Shown here: positions 13,311-24,736 of the stretch, one piece after another
How positions within the stretch are numbered: the stretch's first letter is position 1
How the letters are laid out: each line of letters opens with the position of its first letter
Assembly: GCF_023278565.1 (NCBI RefSeq)
Contig: NC_064675.1
Location: 5,642,001 to 5,706,000 of the forward strand
DNA length: 64,000 nt
DNA from: Colletotrichum lupini
Lineage: Eukaryota > Ascomycota > Sordariomycetes > Glomerellales > Glomerellaceae
Reading direction: 5' to 3'
The notes under the pieces: generated by a model
The model's database searches: none
What the model was told of the DNA's origin: nothing
The model's input: the letters and a program-made list of their open reading frames with translations, nothing else
Position numbers and translations under genes: made by a program

Positions 13311-14628
13311 ATGGTTTCTCATCGCTTTCTGTGGATGCTCCTGGTGCCATTGGTACCTGGGGCGGCGGGGCAGGACCAGGTCCCGCTCAGCAACGAGATG
13401 AGGTTGATTGCCTGTGAGTACATCTGACGGATAAAGTAGACATGAGCTGACAGTTGTAGGTGCCAAGGTAGGATGAACTCGATAGGGTGTGGTCATATTG
13501 CTGACCAAAAGGTTGATTGCAGTCTCCAGAGATCTCCAAGCACCTAACGGCAGAGTGGGAAGCAGCGCAATCCTCAGCCAACCTCCCCATGGCCTGGATC
13601 GAGGACGCCGCCGAGGACCACTGCGTAGACGTGCCAGCGACCGCCTACCCCTCCGTCAAGCTCTTGCGCGACGGCGAGCCGGCGGTAGACTACCTAGGTC
13701 CTATAACGAGCGACGAGTGAGTCTGCAGCCCTCCTCGCAGCAAAGCTAACACGTCTACCACCAGAATTCTACGTTTCAGCGACCGCGCCCGACGGCCTCA
13801 AGTCTCCAGCGTCTCAATCGAGGAAGCCGAGTCCTTTGGCAATAGCGACGCTTTTGTCTGCGTAGCTCACCTCGGTCCAGATGAGCCGGCGCTCCGGCGG
13901 GCCTTTGAGGCCGTAGCGCAGAAGCACTGGGCCGAGTTCACCTTTGGCATCGTCGATACGCCAACATCCGCGGACGCCAAGGTCGTGTGCCGCAAACGCG
14001 ACGACGAGAGCACGCACACGCGGAGCGCGGCAGACGGGCTCGAGGGCTGGGTCCTGGAAGTGTCCAGGCCCGTCATCGCGGAGCTGACGCCCTTGAACCA
14101 CCAGCGATTCGTCGACGTATGTCTTGCCTTGTCACAGCAGAAGCAGCTATAAAGAATACTGACGAAACACAGCGCGCATGGCCAATCGTCTACATCTTCT
14201 CGCCCTCCCCGCAAACCCGCGCCTCCATCCGCGCAGACCTCCACGACTTTGCAAAGAAGCAGTACGCCTCCCTGACACCCGTCCCAGTCGACCCGAACCG
14301 CTTCCCCGACCTCCCCGCCAAGCTCGGCCTCGGCCCCGACGTCGCCGAAGACGCGTACCCCGTCGGCGCGGTCCACCAGGTCTCCAACGGGAGGATCTAC
14401 CCGTACCCCAAGGGCAAGGCTTTTACGCCGCGCGAGCTGCAGGGGTGGGGGCTGGACGTGTGGCAGGGACGGGTCAAGCCGTGGACGCCGCCGGGGCAGG
14501 AGGCTGTGGACGACAAGGCTGGGTCGGTGAAGAGTAACGTGAGGGTTCTGAGCTCGCATAATCTCAAGGTGAAGAACATTCCGGGGCTGAAGATCAAGAT
14601 TGGCGGGCGGGAGCGGGATGAATTATAG
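13311..14628 (+). CDS. PDI-like ER thioredoxin-fold protein lacking CxxC, ending in RDEL (5 exons)
   Basis: Exons 13311-13413, 13460-13467 (8 nt), 13523-13716, 13765-14116 and 14173-14628 join in frame to about 370 aa. An N-terminal signal peptide (hydrophobic MLLVPLVPGAAG) and the C-terminal RDEL tetrapeptide place it in the ER lumen. The first domain follows the PDI a-domain plan, including the cis-proline region AYPSVKLLRDGEP, but the position expected to carry CGHC reads CAKS, so only one cysteine of the redox pair remains. Two more thioredoxin-like domains of b and b' type follow, ending in DVWQGRVKPWTPPG. There is no a' domain. PDI family members without the CxxC act as chaperones or escort proteins; this role is inferred. 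The 8-nt exon is required to keep the frame. Confidence 0.82.
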
Positions 14629-14862
14629 GGCGATTGACTTTGAGTGTTGATCTATTACTCTATGATTATACAGATGAGGGGGGGTCTATCTGGTATCTAA
14701 TGTCGGCTCCTGTGGCCTGTCTAGTATGCTCTGAAAACTGCCCAAAACTCCTTGCAAATGCTAACATCATGCCGTGACACGTGTCGCTCCGGGTATCATT
14801 GTCTATCCATGCTCCCATCTCCAGATACGTAGTGAAGAAATGTCATCTATGCGTCGTCTAAG

Positions 14863-16654
14863 TTAAGCCTTGGGAGTCTCAGGCTCACCCTGGACGGTCC
14901 GCTCGTCATCGGACAAAACACCGCCGTCGCTGGCAGAGACGGACTTGCTGCGCTTGTGCTCCTTCTCGTGCGCCCGCTCCTCGGCCATGGCGTCATCCTC
15001 GTTGACCTCCTCGTGCGTCTTGCGCATGCGCTCCAGCACTTCAGCGGCCTCGGCGGCGAAGGCGCACTTTGCGCGGATGGCGGGACCGAACTTGTAAAAG
15101 AGGAAGGGGACCGGCAGACAGGCGAGGGCGAGGAAGGCCGGGATGGACGAGGCCCAGTGGATGCCGAGGTTCTCGTACATTTGCGTGGTGAAGAGGGGGA
15201 AGGCGGCGCCGAAGAGGGACCGCATGACCGAGTTGGCGGCCAGGACGGAGGCGGCGAAGATGACGTACGAGTCGACGAGGTAGTTGAGCAAGCTGAGGAA
15301 GACGAGGACGAGACCCGCGGCGAAGAAGCCCGAGGCGATGATGGAGACGACCCAGTGGATCTCGGGGCCGTTGGTCCAGGCGAACCAGAAGAGGCCGATG
15401 GGAAGGAGGCAGGCTCCGACCATGGATGGCGGGAGACGGGCCTCGGGCGGGGCGAAGCCGCCGTGGGCGGCAGAGACCTTGAGATAGCGGCGGCTGTCGA
15501 AGCCGGTATAGACGACGGCAAAGACCATGCCGACGGCGACACCGAGGAAGGCCAGGCCGCCGACGCCAGGGGACCAGCCGCGGCCGCGCTGGAAGACGAT
15601 GGGGAAGGCGGCGAAGAGCATGTAGAGGGTGCCGTAGACGATGGCCATGTAGATGGAGGTCAAGAGGACGATGGGCTCCCTGAAGAGGAGGATCCAGGGG
15701 CGGGAGAGGGCGACCTTGAACTGCTCGACGGCGGTCTTGCGGGGCGCGTGGGCCTCGTACTTTGAAATGTAGTTCTTGCCCGTGATCTTGGCGAGCTTAT
15801 CGGCGCGGCGGCGGAGGAGGACGGGCGCGTACGTCTCGGGGACGGTCAGGGCGACGACGATGAGGACGACACCGGTGAAGATGGCCATGAGGCCCTCGAT
15901 CCAGCGCCAGCCTTCCGCGACGCCGAGGAAACCACCAACAATGGGGCCTATAATGGTTAGCTGGGACTTACAGACTCGGGCAAAGGAGCATACCAATAGA
16001 CGGGCCGAGGAAAGGAGCGGCAGCAAAGATGGCCGTGGCCAGGCCGCGCTCTTGGGCGTTGAACATGTCGGCAATAACACCGCCGGCGTTGGTCATAGGC
16101 GAAGCACCAAAGGTGCCGGCGAAGAAGCGTAGGATGATGAGCGTCTCAATGTTTTGCGCACCGGCGGCACCGGCGTTGAAGGCAGTGAGGGCGATGTAGG
16201 TGGCGATGAAGAGATACTGACGTCCGTACAGCTCAGAAAGGGGTGCCCACATGAGAGGACCGACGGCGAAGCCAACAACGAAGAGGGAGACGCCCAGGAT
16301 ACCAATTTCGGTCGACACCTTGAAGTCGCGAATAACCTCTGCGATACCTCCAGAGAAGGCCGTGCTCACAAAGGCGACGGCCAGGGTGGCGATGGCCTGC
16401 TCGATGGTGTAAGTCCACTTCTTCCACTTGGGGAAGGTCTGGGGGTTGTGGGCATCCTCGGGGAGGAAGTCAACGACAAAGGGAGCCTCGTGGGTGCCTT
16501 GTCCGGGGTATTTCCGTTGGAGGACGGCCTCTGTCACGCCGGCCTGGTCGAAGAGGAGGTGAAAGTAGTTGGCCTTGTTCACGGGTTTCTGGGCCTCGAC
16601 ATCGGCCTCGGTCGCCGTGATGGACGATGATGATGAGTGCGGCGCCGACGCCAT
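14863..16654 (-). CDS. MFS transporter, DHA1-type drug/metabolite efflux
   Basis: Exons 16654-15994 and 15947-14863 (minus strand) give about 581 aa; the 46 bp intron has GTATGC...TAG ends and restores GPSIGPIVGG. About 12 hydrophobic segments are visible, with a long polar N-terminus (about 75 residues) and an acidic/basic C-terminal tail. The TM2-3 loop shows the MFS signature region [15 protein letters not shown], and the central loop carries WRWIEG and [17 protein letters not shown], as in fungal H+-antiport multidrug and polyamine transporters of the DHA1 family. It is probably a plasma-membrane proton antiporter; the substrate cannot be inferred. It is convergent with the PDI-like gene, only 234 bp apart. 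Confidence 0.92.
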
Positions 16655-18553
16655 GGTGACTGGCGGTTGGCTGGCTGTCCTCGTGGGTATTAAGCTTATC
16701 TAGTGTTGGACTGTGCTTGGATGACGATCGTCGTTGATGCTACGATAGGCGCTGAAGTCTAGGTCGGATGAGCGAGAGATCTGATCCGTAACCCGGAGAC
16801 TTGGGACGGCCCATCGTCTATATACTGCGTAGGCCGGACTTGGTCTTGGGTGGGGATTTCCAATGAGATTTCCATCCCCTTCGTCGGTGCCCGTATCAAC
16901 ACACACACCCATCTCCATCGGCCAGGGGGGGTGGTGTTGATCCACCGGTGCAAGCCCACCCGGGCGGTTTGTCTTCCGCACGCCCATTTCCCATGACTAA
17001 ACCGCACGGAGTCGGTCGTAGAGGACGGGGACGAACCAGCGGAGGGTCACTTATCTCCGGCTCGGGTTAGGATCGAACGCTTTGCAGGCAGTCTGATACA
17101 ATACTTGGCGCGGGATCTGACAGGAGTCACAAGACGGGATTAGGCCAGGAGCCGCACGATTTGGCTTTGTCAGATATGCGATGGCAGGTGGTTTGCTGTG
17201 CAGGGAATGGACGAACGCAAGCTGAGGTCTGCAGAGTGGATCTCTACTTTGATCGGAGCAGAGCTTTTCTTCTTTCCTCCGTCCGTTTTTTTTTTCTCTT
17301 TCAGGTACGTACCCGCTTGCGCCGCATGCACGGCGGAATGACGTGGTTTAGCGAAACCAAGGGACGGCCACACCGGGCCTAGTTCGCCGAGGCAACGTGC
17401 CAGAGACGATATTTCATGGGCTGGCGGCCCGCTAACGGGGACCCACCAACCGGGATGTCGGCGGACCTGGCCACCGTGCCGAGGTGCAACCCTTCCAACT
17501 CCAACGGATTTCGAGACTATTGGCCTCGAGCCCTTCGACTAGGTATCAGTCTGTCCCCCTATTTTCTCATTACAAAGCCTTGAGACAGGACATTTCGGAC
17601 TTTGCTCAACTTCGTCTCACCCCCAAACGAACGCGCACGCACTCGCAGTCGGACTACTACGAGGAGGCCGACTCTTTTAATATGTTTGACTGATTCATGG
17701 CAAGGGATTCATCATCGTCGACCACCAACGCCGTCCGAACGGCATCCCACCAACATACGATGCAGATGCAGCTGTGCAGCAAACGACATGACGGATGAAC
17801 TACTAACCAGGGGCTTATCGTCTGTTGGCGCTACGCTCTACGGACCTCCCAGATCTGGACACCCGGTGATAAGAGGTTGCGAACTAACCAGTCGATTCGA
17901 GCATTCGGTGCATCGGCCGAGCGACCATCGACAGTAGTCAGTCGTACGGATACATCGACGCTGTTGACTTGCACAAGCAGGGCTTTTTCTGATTTAGCCT
18001 TCGACACCTTATTCTTATTTACAAAGTAAAGGCATTCGGAGCCGGCCCACTAGTCCGTACCCATCGGGACCGAATCTACAAAGTGCACGCAGTTGTGGCG
18101 TCCGGGAGGGCCCCTGCATGTCTGGCCTGCTTGGCTCCCGAGCCGTCGGCTCTTGCGAAAATCTGTAAAATTGCTTGATTGCCTGGACCGCCGCATCCCT
18201 CTTCCGGACTGGTCAGCCCATGAAATCTGGGTCTCGAAAGACCATGCGAGAGTCCCATTCGATCGTGCCGTCACAGATCCACCTTTTGCTTATCAACTCA
18301 ACCTCGGAACTCGAGCCTTGGCAGACCGCAGAGGCGCACTGTTTCTGTCTTGTTTTTACGGCCCACGGCCTTTGACCGAGCGGCTGCAAATCACCAAAGG
18401 CGAGCCTCGGCTGTCAATTGTTGTGGCGTCGAAAATAAACTCGAATTTCAATGTCACCCTGCCTAACCCATGCAATTGGTCCCGCTAGAGCTAAATGACG
18501 ATCGATCAAAGGACAACATGTTCTAGAACGGCGTCCGTCCGCGATGCACAATC
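16655..18553. other. Intergenic region upstream of the MFS gene
   Basis: Holds the promoter of the MFS gene (reading leftward) and the 3' flank of the BTB gene. Short open frames have no recognisable content. A T-run (17285-17300) is followed by GGTACGTACC. No gene is supported. Confidence 0.5.
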
Positions 18554-19569
18554 TTAGTCTCGCCCACGCCGTGCATCCGTAAGGCGTATGCCTCCGCGGG
18601 CCTTGAAGTGCCTCATAAAGTCCGAACTGGGTCCGGCAGCGCGACGGCTCCGGTCCGCCAAGACCAATCCTTCGGCGAATTTTGTCGTCTCCTTGAGACT
18701 GGCCCCGAACAACTTCATCAGCTCCGGCCACGCGTCAAAGTGCTCGACCGAATCGACCTTGATCTCGACGAGCCGGAGTTGGTTACCGGTCGAGATGATG
18801 GGCAAGAGGTGCATCAGCAACGACGTCTTCAGGTCCTGTCTCTCCTTTTCAAGGAGATCTGTCACTCGTTAGTCCGAACACCCCCCGGGAGAGCACCCGA
18901 CTTACAGCACATCCGCAGCGCAAACTCGATGTCGACCACGTCCTCCGCGTCCACCAATTGTATGTACGGCACCGTGTGGTTCCAGACAAGCATGCGGGTG
19001 ATCTTCTCAAATGACTTGGCCTCGTTGAGCAGACCCGCCGCCAGGCCTAGCCTCCACAAGTCGCCGACCGTCAAGTGGTCAATCGACGGCTCGTGGTAGT
19101 GCAGCATGGTTTGCGACGCGTATTTGAGCGCGTCAATCAAGTCGTACTTGTCGGCGACAACCGCCACCTCGAGGATCGAGTCCGCTGCCGCGATCTGGCA
19201 CACGCGCGAGTTCTGGTGGTGCAGGATGTTGAGGATCAGCTCCATGATCTCGGGGTCTTCGTCCGGGAGGCTGATCTTGACGGGTTCTGATCCCCTGTCC
19301 AGCAGCTTCTGCCCTTCGGAAAAGCGCGGCCCCAGCATCGCGCCAAACACCCTTGACGCCCGCTTCAGTATGAGCGAGTCTACGCGCAGCTCTGTTGTCT
19401 CCTCGCCGAGTCCTACGACGAGGATCACGTCGCCGTCCGGCACGACGGGCACGCCGCTGTAGTTGCGCGACCACATCCGCGCCGCGAAGCTGGCGGGCGA
19501 CCGCACCTCAAAGAACTTTTCCTGTGTCGGCTTGTCGATCGCCATGTGCTTGCTGAGTGGTTGGTCCAT
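18554..19569 (-). CDS. BTB/POZ-domain protein
   Basis: Exons 19569-18906 and 18858-18554 (minus strand) join to about 322 aa through a 47 bp intron (GTAAGT...CTAAC...CAG). The core resembles the fungal BTB fold: DVILVVGLGEETTELRVDSLILKRASRVFGAML (in parts), a PDEDPEIMELILNILHH segment, then a helical region (VADKYDLIDALKY, DLWRLGLAAGLL) as in the many fungal BTB proteins of unknown partner. There is no second recognisable domain and no membrane segment or signal peptide. Likely a cytosolic or nuclear protein-interaction module, possibly a Cullin-3 adaptor by analogy. Two near starts exist (residues 1 and 9); the first was used. Confidence 0.85.
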
Positions 19570-21023
19570 TGTCGGTGGTCGGTGAAGGGTGACGATGACG
19601 AGACTTGCAGTGTTTTCCGTCCCCCGACTTTTTTTTCAGTAGATAGTTTTCCATCGCCACCGTTTAGTCTTTCCCCTCAAACGCAGCTCCTTGTGGAGAG
19701 TCAGTCTGGTGGTGTCGTGCCAGGAACATCCAGGCCCCTCAGGCTCGGATGAGACGCCCGGCGCAAACGAGATGCCCTTGGTGGTGTCTCCCCCGACTCA
19801 GCTCGTGGGCAGTGAGGTGAATGGCGTCAGAGCCGAGGCTGCTTTTGGTCGATTGAGTCTGGAGTTTGGCCGGGTTTCCCCAGCGGGACAGCGTGTGGCC
19901 TATGCGGGATGAGGCTGCCCCCTTACGTCTGCGCATAGCATGCGAGTTCTCCCTGCTGACGCGAGCCTTGTTGGGCCGGTTGAAACTTTGAAGGTGCATT
20001 CAGCTTGTGGCCCCAATTCTTCTGTTTCGGGGTTTATCTGGCTGGCAAGCCCCATGAGAGTTGTTTGATGGGAGTATTTTCGGCGAGAGCGAGGAGGAGG
20101 AGGTGGTGGCTCGAGCTTGTCGGGAGGGGCAACGATGTCGGCCTTGGTCAGCAACGAAGGTCATCACAAAGGCCTGGGTCGAGTGGCTCAGCCGGGTTGT
20201 TTCGGTGAGAAAGTGTTAACACCCAGTCGTCGAATTCTGCTCGGTGTGGCTGAGATTGGGCACTTTGGTAGTGACCAAAGTCAATTCGACTGCGGCTGAT
20301 CATGCGTCGGTGATCCGCAGTGCTGTGACGGAGGCACGTGTTGGCTGTGGCGGCGGAAGTCGTCCCATCTCTTGTTGGTCGGATGGCTGACATTGTTGGT
20401 CATGACCTGATTTGCGTACGATGGCGGGATATGCCGCAGCAGAGCCTTGGATCCGAAGAATCGTTAGATCTAGGTTTATGATGATGAAGCCTACATACCT
20501 TAATCAAGCGTCGTTCAGACTCTCTATCCTATTCTTTCATCAGTATTATCCAGAAAAAAAGACAGCCGTTATTTCAAAAGATCCAGACACGAGATGATAG
20601 CCAGAGGGACCATAGACAAGATCAAGGGGCCTCGATATGACCACAGACCATATGGAAACACTATTTTCATGTTCCAATCACCGCCATTCCTTCCTCGTGT
20701 GAGTCTGAGAACCATATGCAGTTTCCGTGCACAACCAAGAGCACAGAAGTGAATCGCTAGGGAATCGAACCCTACCCGTAGATTACTCTGGGGCCGCCAG
20801 GATGACTTTAGGACTGCGGTCTAAGGATTTTCAACCTTGGATTCAGGCTTTCGCCTAGAAAGAAATGAGGTACAGGCTTTCGCCCAGCGGCTTTTGTCGA
20901 GTAGTCGAGACGCTTCGTCGCAACGAGCTAGAGGTCAGAGCCATCATAGCAGGCGAATGAATTCGACGATATATAGATCGATATTGCAAAAGTTTTCCGA
21001 GGGAAAGGAATCGAAGCCTTGAT
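19570..21023. other. Intergenic region with a tRNA-like patch
   Basis: No protein gene is supported. The right half becomes more AT rich. Two near-identical CAGGCTTTCGCC words lie at 20845-20856 and 20874-20885, beside the tRNA-like patch. Confidence 0.5.
20750..20840 (-). tRNA. Possible tRNA fragment or pseudo-tRNA (minus strand)
   Basis: On the minus strand, positions 20774-20758 read as a near-perfect T arm: TAGGG, loop TTCGATT, CCCTA, containing the Pol III B box GGTTCGATTCC. The sequence 5' of it does not form a convincing D arm, and no matching 5' acceptor strand was found, so an intact tRNA cannot be folded by eye. It may be a decayed tRNA or a tRNA-derived repeat. No isotype is assigned. 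Confidence 0.3.
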
Positions 21024-22053
21024 TTAGTCGTAACCAAGTCTGGCGCCAACATTGTTTTCATCATTATCGTCTGAATCACTCAAGGCACCGACGAAGGCTT
21101 TCCAGGTTTGGAAATCTGTCCGAGAGGATGTGCCAGTAGAATTTGCTGGGCGCGGATTGAGCGTCAGGACCGTCGGAGCACCAGAGGAAGAAATGTCATC
21201 GGCTTTGCGAGCAGGAGCAGGAGAAGAAAGAAGGGGCGTGGAGGAAACGACAGCGCCGGAGGTCTCTGAGGTCGCACCATCATCGTTACCATATCGCTCC
21301 GATCTGATCTTCATCTCGTTGGTCAAGAACTCTTGTGCAAGCCGCATGCGTTCAGCGTCAGTCGGAGCAGCGAGTCCTGATTCAATATAGTCGAAGTCTC
21401 GTCGAGCCATGTCAAAGTCATATCGCTGAGTTGTTCGGGAAGCAGATGGAAGTGTGGCTGTGGGGCCTGGGGATGGAACGGGGAGTGGCATTTGCGCTGC
21501 TGAGCTGTTCGGGAAAGAGACGGAGCTTCGACTGTGGGACCCGTGGATGAGACAGGATGGGGCATCGGTTTCTCAGGCGTTTCCGCAGCGCTGCTGGCTG
21601 CATTGGAATTACGAAGCCCGTGCCTAGCAGCGGCTGGAATAGCCCGATACGCAGTTAGAAAAGCGTGTTGTGTGTAGACGAAGTTGAACTTACGAGGTTT
21701 CTGCCTCTGTTTAATTGGACGATCAACTCGCGGGTGCCTCTTGGTCCTGGGTACATGACCCCTTTGAGGTCTCGATCGGCCCTGACACAGTCGTTGCGCT
21801 CTCTGAACGAGAGGAACACGACTCCATCATGACCCGACGGGCGACTCGAGGGAGGCTAATTGAAGCTGGCAGAGTCCGGCTTGGCGAGCTTCGAATTGAG
21901 GAAAGCCTCGACGCGGGCCCTGGTCTCCGCAAACGGGAGGCTCTTGACTCTGAGAAGTCTTCTGTTCTTGCGGTAAGGAGAAAGGACAATGTCGAATCTC
22001 TCCTGGTCGTCCTTGTCGTTGGCTTCAATGCCGCGGCTGCCGCTGAATGCCAT
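21024..22053 (-). pseudogene. Broken gene: basic/RRM-like N-terminus and low-complexity C-terminus
   Basis: Three minus-strand frames carry protein-like sequence that seems to belong to one gene. Part 1 starts at 22053 (MAFSGSRGIEAND...), runs into a TAG at 21858-21856, and continues in the same frame with DGVVFLSFRERNDCVRA, which resembles the second half of an RNA-recognition fold. Part 2, in another frame (about 21770-21495), reads PIKQRQKPRKFNFVYTQHAF. Part 3, from 21491 to 21024, reads MARRDFDYIESGLAAPTDAE and ends with an acidic tail. The third break coincides with a 74 bp tandem duplication. Introns of normal size do not remove the TAG and both shifts together. A decayed gene is the simplest reading; a mis-assembled or error-containing sequence is the alternative. 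The family is not recognised. Confidence 0.5.
21418..21565 (-). repeat. 74 bp degenerate tandem duplication
   Basis: Two adjacent copies on the minus strand start at 21565 and 21491, exactly 74 nt apart. Both code for similar peptides, MPHPVSSTGPTVEAPSLSRT and MPLPVPSPGPTATLPSASRT, each in its own frame. Because 74 is not a multiple of 3, the duplication itself shifts the reading frame. The nucleotide divergence shows that the duplication is not recent. Confidence 0.75.
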
Positions 22054-23115
22054 TCTATGACGTGAATGAATGACTGAATCAACCTGTAATTCGTCGCACT
22101 TACCTGGGAAGTCTTGCTGAATGTAATTTGTCTTTCATTTGTTGATATTGTTGAAGTCTTTCCAGAGAAGTTGCAGTGGAGAAAACCTGATGCGTTGGTG
22201 TGAGGTACCTAAGGTAGGTGGATACCTTACCTAGGGAAAGAGAGGTATGGTCAAGCGAGAAAGGTGCATGAGGCAGGTACGTGAGGTAGGTACGTTCGCA
22301 GGGTAAGGCATATTCTAAGGTTGTGCTTTCCAAGGCATCTTGAAAAGTTATTAGGCAGCGCGATGGTTCACTGCTCAAAACCGACCTTAGCTTTATTTCT
22401 TTTATTCCTATTACTGCTGTTATCACTGATACTATCGCCGTAATTGCTTCTTATCTCTTATGTATTCCTTGTGAATTACGTTTCAGAAAGCGCAGTGTGA
22501 TACCAAAAATAACAATACGTAAAATATAGGTAGTGTATAAGACGGAGCAGGCATGTGGTCTCTCGCCTCTCGGTTAGGCTCATTTCCTCCGGACGGGAAC
22601 AGGAGGTGGGATAGAAGGCATCGAGCTGATCAAGTCGAAACAAACGCTCGGTGGCAGCACACAGAGGAACAACAGCCTCTGGTTCCGAATGCCCTGGTAA
22701 TCACCTGCTGAATGACCATGGCAGAAATCCCAGCTTGTGAGAAAGCCACGAGGGAAAGCGGGAGAACTTCCTTTAGTATAGATCATTGTCGGTGTCGTGT
22801 TTTGAAACACAGAATCTATATATCTCTGTTCCCCGGGGTTTCCGACCGATTCGACCTACGCCTGGCGATTTCTTCCAACTCGAGGATGGCACCCTCGACT
22901 ACATCGGCCTCTTCAAAATGCGCCTCGTAGAAGTCTTCATAAAAGCCTTGTTCGTCAGAATCTTGGTCGCATTCGTAGATGTACTCATGAAAGGCACCAG
23001 CAGCTCCGGCAAAGTAACTCATTAGGCTTATGAGGTATACAAGATCGAGTAGATCTCAGCTTGGTAGAAGATCTGGCTGGGTGGATAGCTGAGGTCTACG
23101 ATACAGGGATACCAC
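22054..23115. other. AT-rich intergenic region
   Basis: Contains repeated AGGTAGGT/ACCTACC words at about 22203-22305 and an AT-rich stretch at about 22380-22540. The only candidate gene is the small acidic frame listed at 22816-23022. Confidence 0.5.
22816..23022 (-). CDS. Possible small acidic protein (68 aa)
   Basis: A single minus-strand frame codes for 68 residues rich in Glu, Asp, Tyr and Phe (for example FYEDFYEAHFEEADVVEG), ending in a basic segment RRRSNRSETPGNRD. Composition is unlike random frames of the region, but no family, signal peptide or splice structure supports it. It lies about 95 bp downstream of the stop of the MFS gene on the same strand. Confidence 0.3.
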   Translation of the reverse strand: MSYFAGAAGAFHEYIYECDQDSDEQGFYEDFYEAHFEEADVVEGAILELEEIARRRSNRSETPGNRDI

Positions 23116-24736
23116 TCAGTACGTCGAAATCGCCCTGGCTCTCAGCTGGGCCCCCTTCTTCCAGATGAAAATAGGAAGAGGGACGGCAAGCATTGCGCCA
23201 ACAAGGGCCATCAAGCTATTGGCCCAGCCGTATCCGAGTGCATGGTACATACTCGGGGCAAACAACGGGAACAGAAAAGCAGTCAAGCTCTTGACAAACT
23301 GAATCGCTGCCATGGCACTACTGGTATGCTCTGCGTACGCGTCGATCACGTAGGCCGTCACTGATAACTTGTCAGTCATGTCACCAATAGACCAAATCAA
23401 ACTCACTAGGCATTCCACTAAGCTGCATGCCAAACATCATGACGACGACTCCGACATCGACTATCAGCCAGTAGAGGCGATACTGTGCTGTCCAGCCGTA
23501 GAACAGAGTCCCCAGCCAGGCCGGAACAATACCAAAGAATGCGAGCATGACTCGAGACTCTGGCGTAGGTTGGTCTCGGCGTTTATACAAGCGATCCAGT
23601 ATCAGTCCACCAAATTGAGACCCGACAAGCTCTCCAAAAGAGCAGGCGATGTAGTGCAATCCGCTAATCTCCACAGACTGGCCGTATTGCTGTTTCCAGA
23701 TGTCTGCAAAGGTCGACAGCGTGACATACAGGATACCATAGTTGAATCCCGACAGGACGGCCGACACCTGAATAATGGGATGGAAGAGAAGCAGACGAAG
23801 CGGCCTTGTCAGGGAGTTTCTTATGACTGCTAAAGTGGACTTGCCAGCGTCGATTCTCTCGCTGAACGTGTAGTATCTCGTTTCGCCGGTTTCCTTGCGG
23901 AGACGAGCAGCCCGCCGGCGTAGGATGAGCGGACTGTAGGACTCCGGGAAGCTGAAGAAGGAGACAAAGATCATGACAGCTTGGAACATGGAAGTGGACC
24001 AGAACATCCATCGCCACGTCGTTCGCGCCGCAATGAAGCCACCAATGATGGGGCCTAGAAGGGGTTAGCTTGGTTTGGTGCGAAATTGGGTCAACTTACC
24101 AACGGCCGCACCCAGCAGGGGTATGAGAAGATAGAACCCCAGAGACTGGCCTCTCTGTTCAGGGCGCCAGATGTCGCCCAGGACTCCGCCTCCGAGTGCG
24201 TAAATGGAACTGGCGCCGAAGCCCGCCAGAAAGCGAGCGGCAATAAGCGTCCCCTTGGTGTTTGCGAAACCACAGAGCACGTTCCATATCAGAAACCATA
24301 CGCTCGAGGCGTGGAGCACGACCTGTCGACCGTAGATCTCAGACATTGGCCCCATGACGAGAGGGCCAAATGCGGTGGCAAGGAGATAAATGGACAACGC
24401 CATGGCGGACTCGGTGGAGGTCATGTCGAGCTCCGCCGCAATGTTCGTCAGGGCGGGAGCCATGATTGTTGAAACCATGATGCGATTGAACCCGGTGGCC
24501 GATAGCACATCGGTGACCATCCATTTCCGACCCGCGGGCCAGTCGAGAGGGTTCTCGGCGTCATGCGGTTGCGTAAAGGTGACTAAGAAAGGATCCGAGT
24601 CCTTTGACGGGATGGGACCGACCAGAGCGGGGGCAGTTGCGGCCGGTGCCGGGTCCGGAAGGGGGGCTAACTCCAAGTCGACCGACCTCGGTGCCACCGA
24701 GACTACACCACTGTCATGCTGAGCAGGATTCGCCAT
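23116..24736 (-). CDS. MFS transporter, DHA1-type, polyamine/drug efflux-like (3 exons)
   Basis: Exons 24736-24100, 24054-23407 and 23360-23116 (minus strand) give about 509 aa; introns are 45 and 46 bp. Start taken at 24736 (MANPAQHDSG) because the frame upstream of it is leader-like; an in-frame ATG also exists at 24907. The protein has DPFLVTF...NPLDWPAGRKW before TM1, GPLVMGPMSEIYGRQ in the TM2-3 loop, GPIIGGFIA spanning the first splice, and PESYSPLILRRRAARLRKETGE in the central loop. These are hallmarks of fungal DHA1 proton antiporters. About 12 hydrophobic segments are present. The same family as the gene at 14863-16654, but clearly diverged from it and not a recent duplicate. Confidence 0.92.
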
